A stretch of 64,000 nt of DNA from Saccharothrix sp. NRRL B-16314. Lineage in GTDB: Bacteria > Actinomycetota > Actinomycetes > Mycobacteriales > Pseudonocardiaceae. A program made the translations under genes and the position numbers. The notes under the pieces are model-generated. The model did not search any database, was not told where the DNA came from, and saw only the letters and a list, made by a program, of their open reading frames with translations. Where the stretch lies: assembly GCF_000716595.1 (NCBI RefSeq), contig NZ_JNXC01000040.1, positions 1-64,000 of the forward strand. Direction: 5' to 3'. Shown here piece after piece: positions 42,712-52,253 of this stretch (positions within the stretch are counted from its first letter, which is position 1; each line of letters starts with the position of its first letter).

Positions 42712-43653
42712 TCATCTGCGGACGAACGACGTGCGGTACGCGATCGGGGTTTGGCCGACTCTGCGGAGCATGTGCTGCCGCAGCGAATCGGCGCTGCCCA
42801 GCCCGCTGTGGAAGGCGACCTGGTCCATCGGGAGCGTCGTGGTCTCGAGCAACCGGCGGGCGCGGTCGAGGCGTTGGTGCAGCAGCCACTGAAGCGGGCT
42901 GAGGCCGGTTTCGGCGTGGAAGCGGCGGGTCAGGGTTCGGGTGCTGACCCGGGCGTGCGCGGCCAGGTCGGTCAGGGTGACCGGCTGGTCGAGCCGGCGC
43001 AGTGCCCATTCACGGGTGGTGGTGAGCGACGTGTCCGTGACAACCGGAAGCGGGGTCTCGACGATCTGGGGTTGGTCACCGGCGCGCGGCGGGGCGGCCA
43101 CGGTCCGCTTTCCGGCTTCGGCCGCCACCGCGGCGCCGTAGTCGGTGCGGACGAGGTGGAGGCACAACTCGACGCAAGCACCGGCACCGGCACACGTCAG
43201 CACGGGACCATCGGCGACGTACAGCACGTCGGGGACCACCGTGACGGCCGGGTGGCGGCGGGCCAGCTCGTCGGTCAGGCCCCAGTGCGTGGTCGCCCGG
43301 CGGCCGTCCAGGATGCCGGCCTGAGCCGCGATGAAGGTGCCCGTGCAGATCGCGGCGACGCGCTTTCCGGAGTCCGCCGCGGCGCGTACCACCTCCAACA
43401 CCCGGGGATCGATGTCCTCGCGGGCACCGCCACCGATCACGACGAGGGTGTCGGCCTGCTCGGCCGTGGCGAGTCCGTGCTCGACGACGACGTCGGAACC
43501 GCTGAGCGACTCGACCCTCCCCGGCTGCGCCGTGCACACGGTCGTCTCGTACCCCGCGTCACCGCCGGGACGTGCGGCGTCGAGAACCATCTGCGCGATC
43601 GCCAGGTCGAACGAGTACACCGGCGGTACGACGACGAAGACGACCCGGTGCAT
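42712..43653 (-). CDS. GlxA-type regulator (DJ-1/PfpI domain plus AraC HTH)
   Basis: 313 aa from ATG 43653 (GGAGGT 10 nt upstream). The N-terminal DJ-1/PfpI-like domain has VVFVVVPPVYSFDLAIAQMV, TLVVIGGGAREDIDP and the nucleophile-elbow region AAICTGTFIAAQAGILDGRR. A C-terminal AraC HTH pair reads VTLTDLAAHARVSTRTLTRR and MDQVAFHSGLGSADSLRQHM. GlxA-like proteins sense small metabolites. It is divergent from the NAD(P)-binding protein gene 103 nt away, which it probably controls. Confidence 0.9.
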   Translation of the reverse strand: MHRVVFVVVPPVYSFDLAIAQMVLDAARPGGDAGYETTVCTAQPGRVESLSGSDVVVEHGLATAEQADTLVVIGGGAREDIDPRVLEVVRAAADSGKRVAAICTGTFIAAQAGILDGRRATTHWGLTDELARRHPAVTVVPDVLYVADGPVLTCAGAGACVELCLHLVRTDYGAAVAAEAGKRTVAAPPRAGDQPQIVETPLPVVTDTSLTTTREWALRRLDQPVTLTDLAAHARVSTRTLTRRFHAETGLSPLQWLLHQRLDRARRLLETTTLPMDQVAFHSGLGSADSLRQHMLRRVGQTPIAYRTSFVRR

Positions 43654-43756
43654 GGCCAGAACCTCCGCAACGTTGGCAATCGGGCCACTGCCGCCGAGTC
43701 GGCACGGCCCTCACAGTGGATCACGTCAGGAACACAACGTCGCACCAAGGAGAATC

Positions 43757-44696
43757 ATGCCCTTCCACGTGATCATCGGGCACGGTGCCACCGCCCGCGC
43801 CACCGCCGAGCTGCTGACCGGAGCCGGCGACGAGGTTCGGATGATCAGCCGCAGTGGTGCCGGTCCGGAACACCCGCTGATCGAACGGGTCGCGTTGGAC
43901 GCCAACGACGCGGACGAGCTGACCGGACTCGCCGAGGGCGCCACCACGCTGATGAACTGCGCCATGCCCGCGTACCACACCTGGCCGCAGACCGTCCCGC
44001 CGTTGTTCGGCTCCGTGCTGTCGGCCGCGGAGCGCACCGGCGCGGTGTACGTGATGCTGGGCAACCTCTACGCCTACGGGCCGGTCGACGAACCGCTCAC
44101 CGAGGAACACCCGCTCGCCGCGACCGGACCCAAGGGCAAGGTGCGCGCCCGGATGTGGGAGGAGGCCAAAGCCGCCCACGACGAGGGTCGGGTGCGGGTC
44201 ACCGAGGTGCGCGCGGGCCAGTTCATCGGACCCGGCGCCTTCTCGATCTTCACCACGATGATCGTGCCCAAGGTGCTGACCGGGCGCCTCGCCCTCGCCC
44301 GCCGCCCTCGACACCCCGCACGCCTACACGTCGATCGGTGACGCCGCCCAGGCCCTGGTCACGGTCGCGCGCGACGAGCGCAGCCTCGGGCAGGCGTGGC
44401 ACGCACCCGTCATCACCCACTCCATCAGGGAAATGGCGGCCCGGCTGGCTGAACTGGCCACCGCCGCACCACCACGCCTGGCGGAGATGACCGACCGGGA
44501 ACTGACCCTGCTCGGCGCCACCGCCCCGGTCTGGGACGAGCTCTGGGAAACCCACTACATGAGCCATCGTCCCTTTCTCGTGGACTCGTCACGGATCGAG
44601 GCGGTTTTCGGGATGCAGGCCACACCGTTGGACGAGGTCCTCACCGCGACCCTCAACGACACCGGCACGGAGACCCGCGCGCTCACCGCCGCCTGA
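43757..44696 (+). pseudogene. NAD(P)-dependent epimerase/reductase-like gene, frameshifted
   Basis: Start ATG 43757 (AAGGAG upstream). MPFHVIIGHGATARATAELL is a Rossmann start with GHGATA in place of GxxGxxG, followed by AVYVMLGNLYAYGPVDEPLT (Tyr-bearing segment) and AGQFIGPGAFSIFTTMIVPK. Near 44300 homology passes to another frame: DTPHAYTSIGDAAQALVTVA, then LLGATAPVWDELWETHYMSH to 44696. One extra base in the GC-rich run CTCGCCCTCGCCCGCCGCC explains it. The intact form would be about 312 aa. Either a recent mutation or an assembly error. Confidence 0.75.
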
Positions 44697-44722
44697 CCCC
44701 GGCCGAACCCCGGGGGACAACG

Positions 44723-47700
44723 TCAGGCGCCCGCATGCACGTACGCGGCCCACAATGACGGCAGGCCGGGGTAGTGCTCCCTGAGCCGGCCGACGGTGCG
44801 GTGCACGGCGAACGGGGCGCGGCGGGCGTCCGGCGTGCCCGCCAGCAGATCTTCGTAGATCGACTCGGTGATCCGCGGTGCGAGCGCGTCGTGGATCTCC
44901 CACAGCGTCCCGACGACCTGGGCGAACCCGGCGATCAGGAACGCGGACGCGGGGTGGATCGCCTCGTCGGACAGCAGCGCCGACGTGCGGGCGGTGTCGC
45001 ACGCCGACAGGTAGGCGAACTCCGCGTGGTCCAGCCGCAACCGCGACACGTCGAGCACGTGCAGCGGCGCGCCGGTGAGCGCGAGGTGGCTGTCCGACGG
45101 GTTGTCCGCGTCGCTGTACCCGTGGCACGCGAAGTGGGCCCAGGTGCTCGTGCGGAGCGCGGCGAGGACCCGGTCGCGGGTGGCGTCGGGGCCCGACAGC
45201 ACGGTGCTGCCCGCCACCCGTGCGACCAGGTGCTCCGCCTCCTCGCGCGCACCGGGCAGGTCCGGCGCGTCCGCCGACTCGGGCACGGCCACGACGAGCA
45301 GGCTCGGGTTCCCGTCCCGGCGCGTCCGGGAACGGGCGTGGCCGAGCGCGCGGACGGTGGGCGTCACCGACGAGACCACGCGGTCCGCGACCGCGGGGCC
45401 ACCGGAGCGCAGGTGCCCGGCGGCGTGCAGCGGCAGCAGGCTCAGCACACCGACTGGCGCCCACCAGAGCCGGGGCAGCAGGTCCGTCCCCCCGGCCGGC
45501 CCGAGCCGGTCGAGCACCGGACCCGTCACCGCGTCCCACAGCCACTCCAGGGTGTCGTGGACGACCTCCTCCGCCGCCAAGCGCTCCTCGCGCCCGCCCC
45601 GGACGGCGAGCGCGGCCCGGAACGCCTCGACCCGCCCTCTCAGCTCCGATTCCGTCAGGCGCACCAGGTTCTCGACCAGCACACCGGACGGGGTGAGGAT
45701 GAGCGCGTCGCAGCGGTAGCGGCTCACGTTCACCAGCACCACGGGACCTTCGTGCGCCTGCTCGGTCAGCTCGGCGAGCAACGGCGGCCGGAGGAACCGC
45801 TCCAGTCCCGGCAGCGCCCGGACCTCGGCGGTCACGGCCGCCAGCTCGTCGGCCACCAGCAGCCGGTCGCGCGGGGTGTCGGACTCGATCTCGGCGCTCA
45901 GCGCGGCGAACCGGTCCGCCAGCTCCGGCGCGCGCTCACGCAGGTCGGTCAGGTCGCTGCGGCCGTCGAACGCCTGCGCGGCCAGCACCCCGCGCCCGAG
46001 TTCCAGCAACGTCACCGCTTCCTCGACGTTCCCGACGGTCAACGAGCACGCGGCGGCGTCGGCCGCGAGGTTGGCGAAGCGGCCCAGCCAGTACTGGGCG
46101 TCGCCCTGGCCCAGCCGTCGTCCGGCGAGCTGGGGGAGCAGGCGGACCGCCGCGGCGAAGCCCTCCGCCGCCGAGGCGTGCTCACCGGCTTGCGCTGCGA
46201 CCGTGCCCCACAGCTCGGCGGCGGTGACCCGGTCGTCCGTCGGTGACGCGGGCGCGGCAGCGGCCTCGCGGAAGGCGTCCAACGCCTCGGCGAGAGCCGC
46301 GCGGTCGCCGTGGTGGACGAACCGGAGGTGCAGCGACTTGCCCAGCCCGGTCAACCTCCTCCCGCGCCGGTAGGGGTTGGCCGCGTCCGCGTGCGCGGCA
46401 CGGCGACCCAGGTCGATCGCCTCCGCCAGCGCTTCCTCGTCCGGCACGCCCTCGTCGGCGGCGACCGCGGACCTCTGGCGGAGTGCTCCGCCGAGGTTCG
46501 CCAGGTAGCCGGCGTGCTCGGCGAGGGCCGGGTCGCAGCCCAGCACGGCGGCCCGGTACGCGTCGATGCCGCGGTCCAGCGCGTCGTGGTCGCCGTAGCG
46601 CTCGAATGCCGCGATCAGCGCTCCGCCGAGGTTGTCGAGCAGCCTCGGCCGGTGCGGGTGGCGCTCCGGCGTGGCCTGCACGGCGGCCTCGTGCAGCTTG
46701 ATGCACTCGTTCATCGCCGCAGCCTGTCCGGTGCGGCGCCACAAGGTGAACACCATCGCCCCGAGGTTGGACAGGTGATTCGCGTGGCCCGCGACCACGT
46801 CCGCCCCGATCCGGAGGCCTTCGCGGGCCACCGCGATCGCCTCGGTCAGCACGGCGAACTCCCCGGTCGTGGTGGCACGCCGGTACAGCAGTACGGCCAG
46901 GTTCGACAGCGCGGTCGCGCGGTCGGAGGCCTTGGTCGCGCTGTCGACCGCCCGACGCACCACCTCGGCGGCTTCGGTGAGCCACGCCAGCTCGCCGGTG
47001 GCGTGGAAGGCCGCGCCCAGCGCGGCGCCGAGGTTGAGGTGGAAACGCGACTCGTACGGGTGCCCTGCGGGCATCGTCGCGACGGCCTCCCGGTGCAGCG
47101 CGACCCCCTCGACCAGCGTGGCCCGGTCGTCGTCGGCCTCGGCCCGCACCAAGAGGGCGGAGGCCAGGACGTCGAGCCGTTCGGACCGCTGCGGGTGGTG
47201 CACGCTGGTGTCCGCGACGGCCGCCTCGGCCTCTTCGACGGCCCGGTCGAGCAGCGCGCGGTCGCCGGTCTCGTTGAACCGCATCGTCAGTTCGACGGCG
47301 TGGTGGGAGCGGACGCCCGACCGGTCGGACGGGGAGATGATCCTGTCCGGCTCGTGTTCCCCCGTCAGCTCGGTCCACGCCCGCGCCGCGGCTTCGTAGC
47401 CGGACCGGTAGGAGGTGAAGCTCGGGTGCCCCGACGGGGTGATCATGACCAGGGTCCGGCGGACGTCGACGAGTTCGGCGAGGTCCGCCCGGTCGCCGGT
47501 CAACCGGTGCCGGTTGTCCAGGAGGTGTCCGAGCAGCGCCAACCGGTCGAGCTTGTCCGTGAACCCGGCGGGGGTCAGGTCGACCGCCCGGCGTTCCGCG
47601 TCGATCGCCTGGTCCAGCGCCTCGACCTCACCCGTTGCCTCGAACCAGCGGCGGGCCAGGAACGCGAAGAAGTGCAGGCTCAGCCCTCTGTCCGCGTCGT

Positions 47701-48205
47701 CGCCCGACTCCTCCACGGAGTCCAGGGCCTCCTCGATCGCCTCTTCGAGCAGGTCCAGGTCCCGGGTCACGGTGAAGGCGGTGGACAGCGCGACGGCGAG
47801 GTTGCGCTGGTAGTCCGCTCTCAGCGGCCCGTCCGGCGCGATGGCGACGGCGGTGCGGCTGAACTGCACCGCGTCGGTGAGCACGTCCCAGTCCCGCGCG
47901 TGCTGGAACTGCGTGTGCCGCAGCATGCCCGCGTTGTTGCGCAGGCTCGCTTCCTGCGCCTCGTCCACGTCCTCCGAGAGCGCGGTCAGCACACCGGCGA
48001 TGGCCTCTTCGAGGTACCCGACCTCACCGGTCTGGTGGAACCGGGTCTGGAGCAGGCCGCCGAGGTTCGACAGGTGCCGCACGCGGTCCTCGGCGCCAGG
48101 CGCGGTGGCGGCCCTGCCCGCCTCGATCGCCGCCTCGACCGCAGCCGGGCTCGGGTCGAAGCGGGCGACCCGGAGCGCGAGGTCGAACCGCTCACCCGGG
48201 TGCAC
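44723..48205 (-). CDS. TPR-CHAT domain caspase-like protease
   Basis: 1160 aa from GTG 48205. Residues about 1-780 are TPR-like repeats with recurring patterns such as LSNLGGLLQTRFHQTG, YQRNLAVALSTAF and LDNLGGALIAAFERYGD. Residues about 850-1160 form a CHAT domain: LLPRLWWAPVGVLSLLPLHA, WAHFACHGYSD with H1028 and FAYLSACDTARTS with C1069, the His/Cys dyad of caspase-like peptidases, then VVGTLWEIHD. CHAT-TPR proteins include TPR-CHAT/Csx29 of type III-E CRISPR and gasdermin-cleaving proteases; no CRISPR, effector nuclease or gasdermin is seen here. It begins 3 nt after the stop of a 50-aa gene and is the third gene of its operon. Confidence 0.9.
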   Translation of the reverse strand: MHPGERFDLALRVARFDPSPAAVEAAIEAGRAATAPGAEDRVRHLSNLGGLLQTRFHQTGEVGYLEEAIAGVLTALSEDVDEAQEASLRNNAGMLRHTQFQHARDWDVLTDAVQFSRTAVAIAPDGPLRADYQRNLAVALSTAFTVTRDLDLLEEAIEEALDSVEESGDDADRGLSLHFFAFLARRWFEATGEVEALDQAIDAERRAVDLTPAGFTDKLDRLALLGHLLDNRHRLTGDRADLAELVDVRRTLVMITPSGHPSFTSYRSGYEAAARAWTELTGEHEPDRIISPSDRSGVRSHHAVELTMRFNETGDRALLDRAVEEAEAAVADTSVHHPQRSERLDVLASALLVRAEADDDRATLVEGVALHREAVATMPAGHPYESRFHLNLGAALGAAFHATGELAWLTEAAEVVRRAVDSATKASDRATALSNLAVLLYRRATTTGEFAVLTEAIAVAREGLRIGADVVAGHANHLSNLGAMVFTLWRRTGQAAAMNECIKLHEAAVQATPERHPHRPRLLDNLGGALIAAFERYGDHDALDRGIDAYRAAVLGCDPALAEHAGYLANLGGALRQRSAVAADEGVPDEEALAEAIDLGRRAAHADAANPYRRGRRLTGLGKSLHLRFVHHGDRAALAEALDAFREAAAAPASPTDDRVTAAELWGTVAAQAGEHASAAEGFAAAVRLLPQLAGRRLGQGDAQYWLGRFANLAADAAACSLTVGNVEEAVTLLELGRGVLAAQAFDGRSDLTDLRERAPELADRFAALSAEIESDTPRDRLLVADELAAVTAEVRALPGLERFLRPPLLAELTEQAHEGPVVLVNVSRYRCDALILTPSGVLVENLVRLTESELRGRVEAFRAALAVRGGREERLAAEEVVHDTLEWLWDAVTGPVLDRLGPAGGTDLLPRLWWAPVGVLSLLPLHAAGHLRSGGPAVADRVVSSVTPTVRALGHARSRTRRDGNPSLLVVAVPESADAPDLPGAREEAEHLVARVAGSTVLSGPDATRDRVLAALRTSTWAHFACHGYSDADNPSDSHLALTGAPLHVLDVSRLRLDHAEFAYLSACDTARTSALLSDEAIHPASAFLIAGFAQVVGTLWEIHDALAPRITESIYEDLLAGTPDARRAPFAVHRTVGRLREHYPGLPSLWAAYVHAGA

Positions 48206-48208
48206 CGG

Positions 48209-48361
48209 CTACTCCTCGGCGGGCGGGGTGCGGGAGGTGCCCGCCTTGCCCGGCGGGGCTTCCTCCGGCTCTTCCACGTCCTGCTTCGGGGTGAATCCGC
48301 GCCCGTTGCCGAGGAGCAGGTCCTCCGCGTCGGGCAGGGGTCGGGGTTCACCGGTCGTCAT
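48209..48361 (-). CDS. 50-aa acidic small protein between DUF6338-like and CHAT genes
   Basis: ATG 48361 to TAG at 48209. It starts MTTGEPRPLPDAEDLLLGNG and ends with an acidic, Pro-rich tail (DVEEPEEAPPGKAG ... PPAEE). It overlaps the end of the upstream gene by 14 nt and stops 3 nt before the CHAT start, so all three are translationally linked. Composition suggests a largely disordered peptide. It may be the substrate, activator or inhibitor of the CHAT protease; that is inference from position. I know no family for it. Confidence 0.65.
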   Translation of the reverse strand: MTTGEPRPLPDAEDLLLGNGRGFTPKQDVEEPEEAPPGKAGTSRTPPAEE

Positions 48362-49004
48362 CGCCCACCGCCTTCACGTCGCCGCTCGCGCTGATGAACT
48401 CCAGCACGTCGAAGTCTTCCGCACGCAGGCGAACACCCGCCGTCCCTTGGACCCTCGGTCCGAACTCGCCCTCCGGCGTCATCACCCGCGCCGATTCCAG
48501 GTACAGCTCGGCCGGGTGCGGGTAGGAGGTGGCGTACGACCGGTGCCCGTACCAACCGCCCGCCCAGTTGCCGTCCTTGAGCCTGACCCGGACGAAGCAC
48601 GGTTCGCGGTCGCGGAACGCGTGGTCCCAGGCGGTCGGCGTGCGCCGGTAGGTCGACTTGCGGCGCCTGCGCTCCACGAGCGAGACGGCGAAGGCCGCGG
48701 CGGCGGGCACGACCAGGAACAGCAGCACCGCCACGGCGCCGACCGCCCGCGGCTGCTGGACGAACCCGTTCAGCTCACCGGGCGGCGTGCCGCGGGTGAG
48801 CCTGATCAGCGCGGGGCCCGCGACGGCCAGGTAGGCGGAGTCCAGGACGATCGACGCGACGATCGCGCGCAGCACGCGTTCACCGAGGTCGCGTTCCCAC
48901 GGCACCGGACCGCGCAGGCGTTCACGCACGAACTGGTAGGAGATTCCCGGCAGCACGAGCAAGACCAAGAGGACGAGTTGTACCACCGTCGACGGCGCCT
49001 GCAC
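48348..49004 (-). CDS. DUF6338-like membrane protein
   Basis: 218 aa from GTG 49004 (GGGAGGG upstream). Three hydrophobic segments (about residues 6-24, 48-66 and 86-110) are followed by a basic SLVERRRRKST stretch and a roughly 100-residue cytoplasmic beta-rich domain (WDHAFRDREPCFVRVRLKDG, GHRSYATSYPHPAELYLESA). N-terminal VLLVLPGISYQFVRERLRGP agrees with what I recall of the DUF6338 family. First gene of the CHAT operon; it could anchor or sense for the protease at the membrane. Confidence 0.75.
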   Translation of the reverse strand: MQAPSTVVQLVLLVLLVLPGISYQFVRERLRGPVPWERDLGERVLRAIVASIVLDSAYLAVAGPALIRLTRGTPPGELNGFVQQPRAVGAVAVLLFLVVPAAAAFAVSLVERRRRKSTYRRTPTAWDHAFRDREPCFVRVRLKDGNWAGGWYGHRSYATSYPHPAELYLESARVMTPEGEFGPRVQGTAGVRLRAEDFDVLEFISASGDVKAVGDDDR

Positions 49005-49733
49005 CCACCCTCCCCAAGCCCAATGATCTTTGTCGGCAGGCTACTGCGCCGACGACCCCGTGGTGCGGATTTCCGCCGGACGGACCACCAACGGGTCGGG
49101 TCGAGTTGCCGACGGCACGCGAGCACGTACGGGCGGGTGGTGGTCGACCTCCTGGGCCAACAGGAGGCCGACGGGTTCCGGAGCGCGACTGCACGGCGCG
49201 CTTTCGGAACCGTGGTGCGGGTGCTCGTCGAACATACCCGCCGATGACGGTGCGGGACCAAGCTGTTGGACGCCGTGGGATCGCTGCCATCTGCGCAAAC
49301 ACCGGTTGTGCCGGTGGTCGGGCCGGGTCGGGCGGCCAAGCGGGGCGGTGGACGCGGAGCCGGGACGTGGACGCGGTGGGACGTTGCAGGACAGGCCGGG
49401 GGATGCCGCCACACGTGGGAACGGGCGTGTTCACCAGCGATCCCGTGAAGTCCCGTGCAAACGGCGATGGGGCGGTGGTAAGCCTTGTGTGGTCCGGAGA
49501 TTCGTCCGGGACCTCGTGCCGACAGGGCCAACTGTCCGCGCGGTAGTCGGGTCACCGGCCTACGCGAACGATCGACTGCACGGCGTCGTCGCCTGTACCG
49601 AGCGATCAGCGAGCACGCGACGACGTCCTCACACAGGAGGGCGACTCATGGGTTTGTGCTGTCTCTCGGAAATCCGGCAGGCGGATGCGGGCCGCGGCGG
49701 GTGTCGGCGGTCCTGCCACGGCGGGTGGGCGTT
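49005..49733. other. Long intergenic stretch, no supported gene
   Basis: About 730 nt between the divergent CHAT operon and HTH-membrane gene. Open frames exist but lack starts with ribosome sites or family features. It must carry two divergent promoters; none is clear by eye. Confidence 0.4.
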
Positions 49734-50795
49734 ATGACGTCACCGGAAGTCCGGGATCGCGAGTACCGGACGTCGCCGGCGGCGTTCCTCGGAGCTGTCC
49801 GGGGCGAGCTGAGGCGAGCCGGTCTGTCGATCCCGGACGTGGCCCAGGACGTCGGCCGTTCGACCGAGGTCGTGCGCGCCGGGGTGCAGCAGCGGGTCCG
49901 CGAGTGGCCCTTCTACCGGAAGGTCCTGAGTGCCTGTGCGGCCGACAGGTCCACGGTCGAGCACCTGCACAACGCGTGGAAGCGGCTGGACGCCGCGAAT
50001 CCGGCGAACGTCGTACCGATAACGCAGCACGTGCCCGACGTGCCGAAACAGCGACCGCGCGCCGTGCCGATGACGGACGACGACCTGAAGGCCGGCAGCG
50101 CGTCGGAGTTCATCTCCCTGCTGCGTCGGATCCAGGTGCGGTCCGGGCTCACACCGGCCGAGATCGCCGCCCGTGGCGGCATCCCCCGCAGCACCGCCTA
50201 CCGGTTCGTGAACGACCAGAAGAACTCTTCGCTGCCCGCGAAGATGGACCAGGTCCGGGCGTTCGCCGCCACGTGCGGGCTGCCCGAACCACAGGTCGAG
50301 AAGGTCGTGGTCCTGTGGTGCGAACTGCAGGGCGGAGTCGTGCCGGTGGACGGCCCGGCGGTGACGGACGAGCCGGTCGGGCAGCGGGAAGACGTCGAAC
50401 CCGATTCGCCGGTGGAAGTGCGCCAGGAAGATCGAACGGCCGGCACGCCGAACGTCCGGGACGTCGTCGTCCCCCTGCTGGTCGGTCTGGCGCGGCCGGT
50501 CCTGGCCATGCTGTGCGTCCTGGTGGCGACGGGGAGCACAGCGGTCGTGGCGCTGTCGATCGGCGACTTGACCGCCGGGGCGCGGATCGTCGCCGTCGTG
50601 ATGATGGCGGTGCTGTTCACGGTGATCGGGGTGTCGTGGTGCGTCAACGTCGGCCGGCAGACCGGAACCCGGTGCCATCGCCCTCACCCGGTGCCGCACG
50701 GTGGCCTGGTCATCGAGGACGTCACCGCGGTGCCGGTCGTGATCGGCGTGGCCGGGTGGGATGACGACCGTTCCGAGTCAGTGCGCCTCGGCTGA
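49734..50795 (+). CDS. HTH protein with two C-terminal membrane helices
   Basis: 353 aa from ATG 49734 (a GTG two codons earlier is possible). The N-terminal HTH-like helices have AAFLGAVRGELRRAGLSIPD and AQDVGRSTEVVRAGVQQRV. A second, clearer XRE-like HTH reads FISLLRRIQVRSGLTPAEIA then GGIPRSTAYRFVNDQKNSSL. An acidic linker leads to two membrane segments (about residues 245-275 and 285-308) and a short outer tail. Membrane-tethered HTH proteins of this kind occur widely in Pseudonocardiales; the role is unknown. The mini LuxR gene follows 8 nt downstream. Confidence 0.72.
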   Translation: MTSPEVRDREYRTSPAAFLGAVRGELRRAGLSIPDVAQDVGRSTEVVRAGVQQRVREWPFYRKVLSACAADRSTVEHLHNAWKRLDAANPANVVPITQHVPDVPKQRPRAVPMTDDDLKAGSASEFISLLRRIQVRSGLTPAEIAARGGIPRSTAYRFVNDQKNSSLPAKMDQVRAFAATCGLPEPQVEKVVVLWCELQGGVVPVDGPAVTDEPVGQREDVEPDSPVEVRQEDRTAGTPNVRDVVVPLLVGLARPVLAMLCVLVATGSTAVVALSIGDLTAGARIVAVVMMAVLFTVIGVSWCVNVGRQTGTRCHRPHPVPHGGLVIEDVTAVPVVIGVAGWDDDRSESVRLG

Positions 50796-50803
50796 GGAGG
50801 ATC

Positions 50804-51151
50804 ATGCGCCCGGAATGGTCGACAGGGCACTTCGCTGCCCTCAGTGAACGAGAACTCGAAGTGCTCGAAGTGATAGCGAGCGATAAAACCGACCGGGAAA
50901 TAGCGCATCGCCTGGGCATCGGTGAACGCACCGTGCGGGCACACGTCGGCAGGATCATCCTGAAACTCGGTGTGGCGTCACGGGTCGGTGCCGCGGTCGC
51001 GTTCGTCCAGTGGAATGCGGGCGGTACCGCACCCCGGTGTGGCGGTTCCTGCATGGCGGAAGCGCCAATGGTGGGAATTCGCGCCGGGTGCAACACTGGT
51101 CGTAAGCCGAAAGGTTCGGACCGGTCAAGCCGGAGCGGTTCGGAGCGGTGA
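50804..51151 (+). CDS. Small LuxR-type HTH protein
   Basis: 115 aa with a GAGGAGG ribosome site, 8 nt after the previous stop. Residues 10-70 are a LuxR/GerE HTH: ALSERELEVLEVIASDKTDR and IAHRLGIGERTVRAHVGRII. There is no receiver or ATPase domain. The remaining 45 residues are Gly/Ser/Arg-rich and unstructured, so the functional protein may be essentially the HTH. It probably acts with the membrane HTH protein. Confidence 0.75.
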   Translation: MRPEWSTGHFAALSERELEVLEVIASDKTDREIAHRLGIGERTVRAHVGRIILKLGVASRVGAAVAFVQWNAGGTAPRCGGSCMAEAPMVGIRAGCNTGRKPKGSDRSSRSGSER

Positions 51152-51301
51152 GGTCGAGGCGGTCGTCGATTCCGCTCTTCGACCGCATTCCGTCGAGCCG
51201 GTCCCGACCAGGGGGTGGGGCCGGCTCGACTCTTCCGAGGCGCAGGTCTGCCACACGGGCCCGATTCGGTGGAACGCTCGCATCTGCGATCATGGTCCAC
51301 C

Positions 51302-52204
51302 ATGGACCGTTACGAGCAATTCCGTCGCGCGGCGAGCGATCGGGGTATCCCGGACGACGAGGTCGGCAAGTTCGCCGATCAGCTTCGATTCGCGATCTGC
51401 ACGGCCGCCGGCGGCCCCGACGACGAGATCGTCGGGCACACGGGCGGACTTCCCCGGTTGCCGGTGGGCGTGGAGTGGCCGAGCAGTCGGAGCGGTTCTC
51501 CGTTGCCGTTCATCGCCTCCGTCGATTGTGCGGCCCTTCCGCGGGCCGAGGGGGTTCCGCTGCCGTCGGACGGCTCGCTGCTCTTCTTCCTGCACCACGA
51601 GGACGACCTGGAAGACCATCCCCACGCGGAAGAACCGGAATTCGCGCGGGTCCTGTACGTCCCGGCAGGAACGGACACGGCGGTGGCGTCACCGCCGTCC
51701 GACCACGGCAGCACGACGTCCTTCCACGAAGACATCCCGTTCCTCACCCCCGAGCGCGGGCTTTCCGCGCGGGTAGAGCCTGTTCTGCCGGAATGGATCG
51801 AAGAGCGGGACGTCACGGCCGAGTCGGATTCCGTGCAGCAGCTGTTCGGCGACCTCGAGCACATCGACGAACTCTGCGAGCTGGTGGAAGAACTCTGGCC
51901 GGCGGCGGACCGGGACTCCGCGCTGAGCATCGGTGGACACTGCATGGACATCGGCGGCCAGGACACACCGTGGACGCAGATGGCGCGTGCCAACCTCGAA
52001 CACCGCCACGGTGCCGACCTCCCGAGGTCGGAGCGAGTCCGCCTGCGTGGCGTGGAGGAGGACCGGTTGATCCGGGAGTGGGTGCCGCTCGCCCAGTTCC
52101 ACACCCGGAGCGACTTCTACTACGGGTGCTTCCTGATCAGCTCCGACGACCTCGCCGCCAAGCGTTTCGACAAGACGCGTTCGTTCACCATGTTCACCGA
52201 GTAG
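51302..52204 (+). CDS. DUF1963 (YwqG-like) protein
   Basis: 300 aa from ATG 51302. HTGGLPRLPVGVEWPSSRSG and LPFIASVDCAALPRAEGVPL, then GSLLFFLHHEDDL, are the DUF1963 signature. SIGGHCMDIGGQDTPWTQMA and RDFYYGC-like SDFYYGCFLISSDDLAAKRF finish the domain. The family has no established function; it is often next to immunity or toxin loci. No adjacent toxin gene is visible here. Confidence 0.8.
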   Translation: MDRYEQFRRAASDRGIPDDEVGKFADQLRFAICTAAGGPDDEIVGHTGGLPRLPVGVEWPSSRSGSPLPFIASVDCAALPRAEGVPLPSDGSLLFFLHHEDDLEDHPHAEEPEFARVLYVPAGTDTAVASPPSDHGSTTSFHEDIPFLTPERGLSARVEPVLPEWIEERDVTAESDSVQQLFGDLEHIDELCELVEELWPAADRDSALSIGGHCMDIGGQDTPWTQMARANLEHRHGADLPRSERVRLRGVEEDRLIREWVPLAQFHTRSDFYYGCFLISSDDLAAKRFDKTRSFTMFTE

Positions 52205-52253
52205 GCGGGCGCGGCGAGGTCCGATCGGGCCGTCCTGTCACGACCGTGCGCGC

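Noticed and set aside
46310..48394. 694-codon forward open frame opposite the CHAT gene
   Set aside because: Shadow of the TPR repeats on the other strand; Val/Arg/Gly-rich with no motif.
44723..49004. CHAT protein as part of a type III-E CRISPR (craspase) system
   Set aside because: No Cas7-11-like protein, crRNA array or cas1/cas2 nearby.
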